A DNA stretch of 64,000 nt from contig NZ_JACHJY010000012.1 of NCBI RefSeq assembly GCF_014203895.1, forward strand, positions 231,949-295,948, in the 5' to 3' direction. The stretch comes from Streptomyces nymphaeiformis (GTDB lineage Bacteria > Actinomycetota > Actinomycetes > Streptomycetales > Streptomycetaceae). Within the stretch, counting starts at the first letter, position 1; each line of letters begins with the position of its first letter. Made by a program: the position numbers and the translations under genes. Under the pieces are notes generated by a model. The model worked only from the letters and a program-made list of their open reading frames with translations, ran no database searches and was not told where the DNA came from. Positions 7,225-13,800 of the stretch are shown piece by piece.

Positions 7225-8481
7225 ATGTCATTGAGGCGTAGGCGCCTTGCTGAACGGCGTGTGGCGCGGGGCTACTCTCAGGAGGAATTCGCAGAAGCGC
7301 TCACGGTGGCCGCGTCCACCGTGGTCCGTTGGGAAAGCGGCCGTGCCACCCCACAGCCGCACCAACGACTCAAGATCGCAACGCTGTTGGGAGTGACCCT
7401 CCCCGAGCTGGCAGCCCTCCTCTCCGAAGAACAGCCGGCGGAGACCGCTGCGCTTCCCGACACCCCGCCCCTCTTCCATGGTGATGATGACGACATGAAG
7501 CGCCGCAACGTCCTGGGCCTGCTCGCCGTCACGGGCGCACTGGTCGCCCTGCCCGACTCCGACGAAGCCCCCTGCGGGCGCGCGACGGTCGAACTCCTGG
7601 AGACGGGGGACGACCTGCACCGCAGCCTGTGGCGGATCTATGCGCTCTCGGACTCCAAACAGGCCGTCTTCCCTGCTGTTCGCGTACAGCTCGACATCAT
7701 GACGAAGGGGCTGGCCGAGGCGTGTACGCCGGGGGACCGGGCACGGCTGTGCCGGATGACGGCCGACCTCTACCAACTCGTCGGCGAGCTGTTCTTCGAC
7801 GCCAACCGGTACACCGACGCCGCCCAGTGCTACACATTGGCCGCCCACGCCGCTCACGCCTGCGGGGACCACGACCTCTGGGCCTGCGCCATGACCCGCC
7901 ACGCGTACGTCGAGCTGTACGCGCGCCGCGCCTCCGCCGCCCAGCCTCTGCTCGCGGCAGCTTCCCGGATCGCCCTGCGGGGCGACGGCGCGCTCTCCAC
8001 TCGCCACTGGGTCGCCGCCGTCCAGGCGCAGGCGTACGCGGCGGTGGGTGATCTCGACGCATGCAACCGGGCCCTGGACGAAGCCGAGGAGGTGCATGCC
8101 CTTGACAGCGCCCACTCCCACAACGGGGGCTGGCTCCGCTTCGACGGTTCCCGCCTCGCCGAGGAAAGAGGAGCCTGCTACCTCCAACTGGACCGCCCCG
8201 ACCTCGCGGAGGAAGCTCTCGCAGCAGCCCTCGCGCAGCCCCTGTCACTTCGCCGCCGCGCCGCCGTCCTGACCGACCTCGCAGTCCTCGGAGCGTACCG
8301 GCATGACATCGACCAGGTCGTGCACTACGCGGAGCAGGTGCTCGGTCTGGCCGACCGCTCGCACTCTGGATTCATCGACAGGAAGCTGGACGGGCTCCGA
8401 GGGCGTCTTGCCCCGCTCATGGCCGATGGCCGAGTCTCGGACCTGGATCACCGAATCGCGGCGCTACCGCGTACCGCATGA
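7225..8481 (+). CDS. XRE-family regulator with TPR-like C-terminal region
   Basis: This 418-aa protein has an N-terminal Cro/C1-type helix-turn-helix (about residues 4-60; SQEEFAEALTVAASTVVRWE). A linker with DDDDMKRRNVLGLLAVTGAL follows, then a long all-helical region with TPR-like repeats (for example YTDAAQCYTLAAHAAHACG). This architecture is very common in Streptomyces and often lies beside specialised-metabolite or RiPP genes, where the TPR part may sense a peptide. ATG 7225 was chosen because AGGGG sits 6 nt upstream; ATG 7219 directly abuts it. It is divergent from the RiPP-like operon and followed 16 bp later by the 117-aa gene. Confidence 0.9.
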   Translation: MSLRRRRLAERRVARGYSQEEFAEALTVAASTVVRWESGRATPQPHQRLKIATLLGVTLPELAALLSEEQPAETAALPDTPPLFHGDDDDMKRRNVLGLLAVTGALVALPDSDEAPCGRATVELLETGDDLHRSLWRIYALSDSKQAVFPAVRVQLDIMTKGLAEACTPGDRARLCRMTADLYQLVGELFFDANRYTDAAQCYTLAAHAAHACGDHDLWACAMTRHAYVELYARRASAAQPLLAAASRIALRGDGALSTRHWVAAVQAQAYAAVGDLDACNRALDEAEEVHALDSAHSHNGGWLRFDGSRLAEERGACYLQLDRPDLAEEALAAALAQPLSLRRRAAVLTDLAVLGAYRHDIDQVVHYAEQVLGLADRSHSGFIDRKLDGLRGRLAPLMADGRVSDLDHRIAALPRTA

Positions 8482-8497
8482 CGAGAGGGACACGCGC

Positions 8498-8851
8498 ATG
8501 AGTGACGGCCGGATCTTCCGCGAGGCGTGGATCGCCGGTGTGAACAAGCACTATCCCGGCGAGCCGAAGCCCGGCTACATCACGCCGTGGGACGAGACGC
8601 CCGAGTGGGAGCGCCAGGCGGCCGCCGCCGTGTGCGGGCAGGTGCGCGACTTCATCGGGGTCAGTGGAGGACACGCGGCCCGGCTCACCCGCGAGCAGAA
8701 GGGTCGCTTCGTCGCGATCTGCTGGACCGCCCAGATGTTCCGGCACTTCGAGGAACCGAAGCCCGGGTACGTCGCCGACTGGGCCGACCTGCCGGCCTGG
8801 CAGCGGGAGACGGACGCGGACATCTTCGAACACATCGAGCAGACCCGCTGA
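8498..8851 (+). CDS. Unknown 117-aa protein with internal duplication
   Basis: This protein contains two related halves: GEPKPGYITPWDETPEWERQ (about residues 20-40) and EEPKPGYVADWADLPAWQRE (about 82-101), each followed by a helical segment (VCGQVRDFI, DADIFEHI). The shared pattern is (E)PKPGY-x-W-x-x-x-P-x-W-(E/Q)R. I recognise it only as a conserved Streptomyces type of unknown function. The AGAGGG upstream and the short distance (16 bp) to the XRE regulator suggest co-transcription with it. Confidence 0.75.
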   Translation: MSDGRIFREAWIAGVNKHYPGEPKPGYITPWDETPEWERQAAAAVCGQVRDFIGVSGGHAARLTREQKGRFVAICWTAQMFRHFEEPKPGYVADWADLPAWQRETDADIFEHIEQTR

Positions 8852-8867
8852 CGTCCGGAAAGGCGGC

Positions 8868-8897
8868 GCCCCTGTCCGGACTGATCCCGGCAGGGGC
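8868..8897 (+). terminator. Stem-loop after 117-aa gene
   Basis: The arms gcccctg and caggggc pair perfectly around a loop that itself holds a ccgg pair. There is no T tract, as is usual in Streptomyces. It lies between convergent genes and could serve either. Confidence 0.45.
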
Positions 8898-8944
8898 GGA
8901 TGCGCGAGGTAGACACCGCATACGCGGTCTCCACGGCCCGTCGC

Positions 8945-9451
8945 TCACGCGTCGCTGTCATCGCCGCCGTCGATGACGGTCAGTTGGGCGCCCTTCGGTG
9001 CGTACGGGTCGGGAGTACCGTCCGGAATGTTCTGGATGGCCTGGCCCTGGGCTGCGCCGTTGCCGTTGAAGACGAAGTCGGCGCGCAGACGCCAGTTCCG
9101 ACCGTCGGCGTAGATGAATCCCTGGTCAGCGAGCTGGCGGAGGGCACGAGACACCGAGGACTGGGACATGCCGACCTGTTCGGCGAACTTCGTCTGGTTC
9201 TCGACGATGACCAGGCCATGGTCTTTGCGGTTCTGGATCGCGCACATCTTGTGGAACAGCTTGAAGGCCGCCGCGCTGAGATCGGCGTCCGCGAGTGCCA
9301 GGTGTGCCGCGTATCCCATCGTGGTGAACCCTCCTCCTCTGAACCAGAGACCGGCTGCAACGGAGACCGACGAATGGACGGTGAGGTCGTTCACCTCGCC
9401 CGTCGACCGGTTGACAGTCTCGATCCGGGTTACCTTTCGGCCCGCACGCAC
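8945..9451 (-). CDS. RepL/MarR-like winged-helix protein
   Basis: This 168-aa protein has a winged-helix domain (about residues 60-120) with ALADADLSAAAFKLFHKMCA and FAEQVGMSQSSVSRALRQLA, then RADFVFNGNG and an acidic tail. The pattern is that of RepL-like plasmid replication initiators and MarR-like regulators, which share this fold; in Streptomyces such proteins are found in accessory regions. GTG 9451 has GGGAG 6 nt upstream. Directly upstream lie several GGGTA/TACCC palindromes, which may be its binding sites, so a role in autoregulation or in replication of a former mobile element are both possible. Confidence 0.7.
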   Translation of the reverse strand: MRAGRKVTRIETVNRSTGEVNDLTVHSSVSVAAGLWFRGGGFTTMGYAAHLALADADLSAAAFKLFHKMCAIQNRKDHGLVIVENQTKFAEQVGMSQSSVSRALRQLADQGFIYADGRNWRLRADFVFNGNGAAQGQAIQNIPDGTPDPYAPKGAQLTVIDGGDDSDA

Positions 9452-9530
9452 AGGTTACTCCCGCAGATGATTGGAAGACGAGCAGGGATGCATCAGTCGA
9501 TGCACCACTGGAGGGTTTTCATCCAGAATT

Positions 9531-9586
9531 GGGTAAACCCTACCCGATCCCATTCAATTCCGGGTAGAGATACCCGGAATTGAATG
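9531..9586. repeat. Palindrome cluster upstream of RepL-like gene
   Basis: Two inverted repeats share a GGGTA/TACCC end. One is gggta-aaccc-taccc at 9531-9545. The other is perfect, with 16-bp arms cattcaattccgggta (9551-9566) and its complement (9571-9586) around gaga. The arms are AT-richer than the surroundings. They lie 80-135 bp upstream of the RepL-like start, so they may be operators, an origin-like element or a terminator. Confidence 0.7.
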
Positions 9587-9923
9587 ACCTTTCAGTCATC
9601 TACCCAGCTCAGAGGCCTGCCGCTGCCGCTCCGTCTTAAGTAGGTAAGCGCACCCGCCGTACGGGAGCCCCTGCGGTACTCGCTGCGCTCCGTTCCTCGG
9701 CGGTGCCCCACCCTCGCCCCGGGCATCCACCGGCCGCCATGGGCCGAGACCGTGGCATCAAGGGGAGGCGTGGCCGGGGTCGGTGGGTGGTTGCCGTGGC
9801 ACACGTGGCGGGTGCCCGTTCGGCTTTCCCGCCGTCTGGGCCGGCTTTCGTGGGTCGAGGTCACGACAGGGCGCCTCCGTGGCTCTGCCAATCGATCGAG
9901 CGTGCTCCTCCCGAGCGCCGCCC
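9587..9923. other. Gene-free stretch, about 340 bp
   Basis: No reading frame here has codon statistics or motifs I would trust; those that cross it are overlaps of the neighbouring SMI1/KNR4 gene. The text 'gcggtactcgctgcgctccg' is reminiscent of GC-rich non-coding sequence in Streptomyces plasmids and integrative elements, but I see no defined feature. Confidence 0.4.
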
Positions 9924-10511
9924 CTACGCGTCCGGGAACCAGTCGCGCCCCTGGGCCCAGTGGGCGGCCCAACCCGCGAAACCGGGAGTGCCCGGCATCA
10001 GCGCGTCGGGCGACTCGGGGCCGAAGGGCATCGCGCCCTCGCCGGCGATCTGCCAGACGTGGCCGCGCTGCGGGCCGGTGACGATCAGGTGCCAGTACAT
10101 GCCGCAGCCGTCGGTGCCGAGGAGCAGCGAGCCGTGGTCGAACACGGGGGCGGTCCGGGCCTCGAAGGCGGCCTCGTCCTCGTCCGCCTCCTCGTCCTCC
10201 TCCCACAGCCATGCCGCCGTGAGCGGGAAGGGCTCGGCGAGCAGGCGTTCGGGGCGGCCCGCGCCCCAGTCCGAGGGCGTCTCCGCGAGCGGCAGCAGTC
10301 CGTAGTACGGCGGCCCCTCGGGCAGTCCGTCGCAGACCTCCGCCACGAACGTCCGGTACGGCTCCGGAAGTTCGACGCCGTGCTCCGCCTCGAACGCCCG
10401 CACCGCCTCCCAGCCCGCAGGCGGCGCCGCGTCGGGGCGGGACGCGAAGATCTCGCGCAGGGCGGCCAGCTCGGCCGGGTCACAGGCTTCCGTGTTCATG
10501 CCGGGCATCAT
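9924..10511 (-). CDS. SMI1/KNR4 (SUKH) family protein
   Basis: This 195-aa protein has the SUKH pattern: an N-terminal helix with AGWEAVRAFEAEHGVELPEP, then YRTFVAEVCDGLPEGPPYYGLLPL, an acidic stretch (WEEDEEADEDEAAFE), and later LLLGTDGCGMYWHLIVTG and GEGAMPFGP. SUKH proteins are common as immunity proteins of polymorphic toxins and as stand-alone proteins in actinobacteria. No toxin gene is next to it. Starts ATG 10511, 10508 and 10499 are all possible; none has a clear Shine-Dalgarno. It is divergent from the nucleotidyltransferase gene (60-bp gap). Confidence 0.85.
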   Translation of the reverse strand: MMPGMNTEACDPAELAALREIFASRPDAAPPAGWEAVRAFEAEHGVELPEPYRTFVAEVCDGLPEGPPYYGLLPLAETPSDWGAGRPERLLAEPFPLTAAWLWEEDEEADEDEAAFEARTAPVFDHGSLLLGTDGCGMYWHLIVTGPQRGHVWQIAGEGAMPFGPESPDALMPGTPGFAGWAAHWAQGRDWFPDA

Positions 10512-10571
10512 GCAACACCCGACGGAGAAATCTGTCGCCGCTGGTCAAAGGCCCGTGAAACGCTGGCGGAC

Positions 10572-11318
10572 ATGCATCCCGATCCGATCGATCTTGCCCG
10601 GCGTCTCGTACAGGACCGCTTTCCCGACGCCCTCGCCGTGGTCCTGGCCGGTTCCACCGCCGCAGGACGCGCGACCGCCAGTAGCGACCTGGACATCGCG
10701 GTGCTCATCGGGGACGGCGGCGAGACCGGTCGGGAGACGGTCCGGGTCGAGGGGCGCCTCGTGGAGCTCTTCGTCCACACCCGTGCCGGTCTCGCGGAGC
10801 TCTTCGCCGCGGACGTCGCCGCGCGCCGCGGGGTGCTGCAGAGCATGTACGCCACCAGCCTCGTCCTGGTCGACACCGACGGGGAGGCCGGGCGGGCCCG
10901 GGACCTGGCCGAGGCCGACCTCCGCAGCGGTCCGCCGGCGCTGGAGCCCGAGATCGTCGAGACCAAGAGGTACGGCCTGACCGACGCTCTGGACGACCTG
11001 GCCGACGCGGACGACCCCTTCGAGCGCCTCGCGGTGGCCGGGGTCGTCCTCGACGCCGCCGCCGACCTGCTCCTCGACCACCACCGCGCCTGGTCGGGCA
11101 GCGGCAAGTGGCTGCCCAGGAGGCTCGTCGAGGCCGACGCGGAGCGCGGCGGAGCCCTTCTCCAGGGCCACCGCCACCTGTGCGAGACGGGTGACCCGGC
11201 GCCGCTGGCCGACGCGGCCCTCCGCGTCCTCGGCCTCGTCGGCGGACCGCTCCGCGAGGGCTACCGCAGGACCTGGCGGGGTGTCATCGACTCCGTCGCC
11301 GCAGGCGCCGGGCGCTGA
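10572..11318 (+). CDS. Nucleotidyltransferase-domain protein (Pol-beta/MNT type)
   Basis: This 248-aa protein carries the Pol-beta nucleotidyltransferase signature GSTAAGRATASSDLDIAVL (about residues 26-44; GS...SDLD metal ligands), a third acidic position in LVELFVHT, and a helical C-terminal half like that of aminoglycoside nucleotidyltransferase/MNT proteins. Start ATG 10572 places the fold at residue 3. No HEPN partner is adjacent. The substrate is unknown. Fragments of the same gene occur at 2172-2325, and its last 20 bases recur at 12304-12323, pointing to local recombination. Confidence 0.88.
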   Translation: MHPDPIDLARRLVQDRFPDALAVVLAGSTAAGRATASSDLDIAVLIGDGGETGRETVRVEGRLVELFVHTRAGLAELFAADVAARRGVLQSMYATSLVLVDTDGEAGRARDLAEADLRSGPPALEPEIVETKRYGLTDALDDLADADDPFERLAVAGVVLDAAADLLLDHHRAWSGSGKWLPRRLVEADAERGGALLQGHRHLCETGDPAPLADAALRVLGLVGGPLREGYRRTWRGVIDSVAAGAGR

Positions 11319-11335
11319 CCGCAGCACACCGAGCG

Positions 11336-11420
11336 GCACTGCTCCCGTTCCGGGTCGACCAGGGCGCGCACGACTGAGGGGCCGACCCGATCGCGACTGC
11401 TCCCGGGGAACACGTCCGTC
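11336..11420 (-). pseudogene. 3' fragment of an acetyltransferase gene
   Basis: Minus-strand translation gives DRVGPSVVRALVDPERE, matching the C-terminus of the acetyltransferase at 3236 (FIGPSAVRALVDPERE), but its stop codon has become CAG. Only the 3' end is present. It abuts the nucleotidyltransferase stop just as the remnant at 2339 abuts the nucleotidyltransferase fragment. Confidence 0.7.
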
Positions 11421-11472
11421 AGGACGACCGGCGGTAGGTGTCAGCCGGATGCCCGGTGGCGCGGTGCCAGGT

Positions 11473-12303
11473 TCAGGACGGCCCCAGACGCGGCGCGGGC
11501 TTTGACCGTTCGTTGTCCGTCGTCGCCTGGAACGCGGCGCGCCATGCAGCGGCGAGGTCGCCCTCGGCGGCGTCGAGAGCGGCAGCGGTGTTGCCGCCGG
11601 GAACCGCGACGCGGTTCACGATGTCGTCCAAGCGGGCGCCCTGACCGACCAGGCGGCTCAGGGCGTGCAGGCTCTGCGCGACGAGTTGCTCCGCCAGCTC
11701 CCGCGGCAGCGGGGCGCCGCGCTCCTGCTGCGCGTCGACCATCGCCCGGACGGCACCGGCCACCAGGGCCGGGCCGCAGGACGCGAGGTCGGTCGCCGCC
11801 CGCCCCTGGCCCTCCTCGATCACGAACGGGGTCGAGAAGGACCGGAGCAGGGCGAGCAGGTCCTCGGTGTCCTGCTCCGTCAGGCGCGGACCGGGCACCA
11901 GGAGGGTCGCGCCGGCCCCGATGTCGTTGCCGACGCTCGGGATCAGCTTGGCCACCGGCCCGGGAACGGCCTCTGCCAGCGTCCGGAGCGGCAGGCCGTT
12001 GTTGATGGTGACGACGGTGTGCCGCACCGTGAGCCGGGGCCGCAGTTCGTCGAGGACTGCCGGCAGATCCGCGTTCCGGACGCACAGGACGATCAGGCCG
12101 ACCTGGCGGGGCAGCTCCGCCAGGGGCAGGACCACCGCACCGGGCACGGCTTCCCGGAGCCGCGCGACACTGGCCGGTGACCGCCCGGCCGCGAACAGCC
12201 GTCCGGGTCCGACCGCCGCGCCGAAACCGGCCACCAGGGTCAGCCCCATACGGCCGAGACCCACCACGCCGACCGTCCGATGCTTCCTCATGACGCTCAG
12301 CAT
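11473..12303 (-). CDS. Pyrroline-5-carboxylate reductase-like NAD(P)-binding protein
   Basis: This protein of up to 276 aa starts with a Rossmann fold VGVVGLGRMGLTLVAGFG (GxGxxG) and has the ProC-like pattern KLIPSVGNDIGAGATLLVPG in mid-chain (P5CR 'MPN'-type segment is here IPS). A helical dimerisation domain follows with ATDLASCGPALVAGAVRAMV. ProC is about 270 aa, so the length fits; the changed MPN motif suggests a paralogue rather than the housekeeping enzyme. ATG 12303 or ATG 12291 may be the start. It is 21 bp downstream of, and probably co-transcribed with, the HxlR regulator gene. Confidence 0.8.
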   Translation of the reverse strand: MLSVMRKHRTVGVVGLGRMGLTLVAGFGAAVGPGRLFAAGRSPASVARLREAVPGAVVLPLAELPRQVGLIVLCVRNADLPAVLDELRPRLTVRHTVVTINNGLPLRTLAEAVPGPVAKLIPSVGNDIGAGATLLVPGPRLTEQDTEDLLALLRSFSTPFVIEEGQGRAATDLASCGPALVAGAVRAMVDAQQERGAPLPRELAEQLVAQSLHALSRLVGQGARLDDIVNRVAVPGGNTAAALDAAEGDLAAAWRAAFQATTDNERSKPAPRLGPS

Positions 12304-12323
12304 CGCAGGCGCCGGGCGCTGAC
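12304..12323. repeat. 20-bp copy of the nucleotidyltransferase gene 3' end
   Basis: The 20 bases here are identical to 11300-11319, the last codons and stop of the nucleotidyltransferase gene, and match the remnant at 2306-2325 with one change. It fills the gap between two minus-strand genes. Confidence 0.65.
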
Positions 12324-12324
12324 G

Positions 12325-12666
12325 TTACGAGGCCTCCTGCCGCTCCCTCCCCCACGCCGCCAGCGGTTCGAGGGCCTCGTTCAGGCGGATGCCCGCCTTC
12401 GTCAGGGCGTATTCGACGCGGGGCGGGACCTCGTCGTACGAGACGCGGTCCACGATGCCGTCCGCCTCCAGTTCGCGCAGGTGGGAGGCGAGGACCTTCT
12501 CCGTGATGCCCGGGATCAGGCGCCGGAGTTCGCCGAAGCGGCGGTGCGGCTGTTCGTGGAGCGCCCAGAGGATCAGGACTTTCCACTTGCCGCCGATGAC
12601 CTCCATCGCGGTGTCGATCCCGCAGACGTGGCGGTCGGGCGCCTTCGGCCGGTTCAGTGTCGCCAT
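12325..12666 (-). CDS. HxlR-family transcriptional regulator
   Basis: This 113-aa winged-helix protein has the family pattern CGIDTAMEVIGGKWKVLILW, FGELRRLIPGITEKVLASHL and VEYALTKAGIRL. The Cys near the N-terminus (C15) is the redox/aldehyde-sensing position in many HxlR members. It is divergent from an NAD(P)-dependent oxidoreductase gene, the usual arrangement for this family, with inverted repeats between them. Confidence 0.93.
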   Translation of the reverse strand: MATLNRPKAPDRHVCGIDTAMEVIGGKWKVLILWALHEQPHRRFGELRRLIPGITEKVLASHLRELEADGIVDRVSYDEVPPRVEYALTKAGIRLNEALEPLAAWGRERQEAS

Positions 12667-12676
12667 GCGTCTCCAC

Positions 12677-12746
12677 CCCTCTGACCTGTTCGCTCACCTC
12701 AGGGTAACCACCCACTTGAAAGTGGGTACTTGAGCAGGTCAGAGGG
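12677..12746. promoter_or_regulatory. Inverted repeats in HxlR/oxidoreductase intergenic region
   Basis: A 12-bp repeat ccctctgacctg (12677-12688) has its exact complement at 12735-12746. Inside it lies a perfect 7-bp palindrome acccact-tgaa-agtgggt (12710-12727). These are likely HxlR operators overlapping both promoters. Confidence 0.6.
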
Positions 12747-12765
12747 CTTGAGCAGCCTTGTGGGC

Positions 12766-13650
12766 ATGACAGCGAACACGCCTCTCACGACCCCCGTCTC
12801 CCTTCTCGGGCTCGGTGCCATGGGTACCGCCCTCGCTCGCGCCTGGCTCGCCGCCGGGCATCCGCTCACCGTCTGGAACCGCACCCCCGCCCGCGCCGAG
12901 GCGCTCGTCGCCGAGGGGGCCAAGGCGGCGGACGGCGCGGCCGGCGCCGTCGCGGCGAGCGACCTCGTCGTGGTCTGCCTCCTCGACGACGACTCCGTCG
13001 GCACCGCCCTCGACGGCGTCGACCTCGCCGGCAAGGACCTCGTCAACCTCACCACCACGACCCCCGAGCAGGCCCGCGCCCGTGCCGCCTGGGCCGAGGA
13101 GCGCGGGGCCCGCTACCTGGACGGCGGGATCATGGCCGTACCGCCGATGGTGGGGGTTCCCGAGGCCGGCGGGTTCGTCTTCTACAGCGGATCGCCGGAG
13201 GTCTTCGAGGCGCGGCGGGAGGTCCTGGCCGTCCCCGTCGGGACGCGGTACGTCGGCGAGGACCCCGGGTTCGCCGCCCTGCACGACATCGCCCTGCTCA
13301 GCGCCATGTACGGGATGTTCGCGGGTGTCGCGCACGCCTTCGCCCTGATCCGGCGGGAGGACATCGATCCCGTGGCCTTCGCCCCGCTGCTCGGGGAGTG
13401 GATCCCCGCCATGGCCGGGCCCGCCGTCCGGCAGACCGCCGAGCGCCTCAAGAGCGGCGACCTCACCACCGGCGTCGTCTCCAACCTCGCCATGCAGGTC
13501 GCCGGCACCCCGACCTTCCTGGCCGCGGCCGAAGGGCAGGGCGTCAGCACGGAGTTGCTCCGGCCGTACTTCGACCTCATGCGCCGCCGCCTCGACATCG
13601 GCAGCGGCGAGGAGGACCTGACCGGTGTCGTGGACCTCCTGCTCCGATAA
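12766..13650 (+). CDS. NAD(P)-dependent oxidoreductase, imine-reductase / 3-hydroxyisobutyrate dehydrogenase type
   Basis: This 294-aa enzyme has an N-terminal Rossmann fold VSLLGLGAMGTALARAWLAAG (residues about 9-29), WNRTPARAEAL for cofactor phosphate binding, and DGGIMAVPPMVG. The C-terminal helical domain is of the imine-reductase subgroup rather than classical 3-hydroxyisobutyrate dehydrogenases. The usual DGG motif is present, but the catalytic lysine of the latter is not evident. ATG 12766 was used. The divergent HxlR gene probably controls it. Confidence 0.88.
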   Translation: MTANTPLTTPVSLLGLGAMGTALARAWLAAGHPLTVWNRTPARAEALVAEGAKAADGAAGAVAASDLVVVCLLDDDSVGTALDGVDLAGKDLVNLTTTTPEQARARAAWAEERGARYLDGGIMAVPPMVGVPEAGGFVFYSGSPEVFEARREVLAVPVGTRYVGEDPGFAALHDIALLSAMYGMFAGVAHAFALIRREDIDPVAFAPLLGEWIPAMAGPAVRQTAERLKSGDLTTGVVSNLAMQVAGTPTFLAAAEGQGVSTELLRPYFDLMRRRLDIGSGEEDLTGVVDLLLR

Positions 13651-13671
13651 ACGGTGACGGCAAACGGTGAC

Positions 13672-13692
13672 GACCCCTCCTCTTGAGGGGTC
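13672..13692 (+). terminator. Stem-loop after oxidoreductase gene
   Basis: Arms gacccctc and gaggggtc (8 bp, perfect) enclose ctctt, 22 bases after the stop. There is no T run. Confidence 0.55.
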
Positions 13693-13800
13693 CTCCCGTG
13701 GCACACTCGCGGCGATCGTTCCCCCAGGCGATCCGTTTCTCCCCATGACGCGCATGAAGCGCATCAGACGCATGAGGCAAGCGGAAGGATCGCGACACAC

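Noticed and set aside
9924..10511. SUKH protein as immunity of a polymorphic toxin
   Set aside because: No toxin, WXG100 or secretion gene is nearby.
10572..11318. HEPN/MNT toxin-antitoxin pair
   Set aside because: The MNT-like protein has no HEPN-type gene next to it; the divergent neighbour is a SUKH protein.
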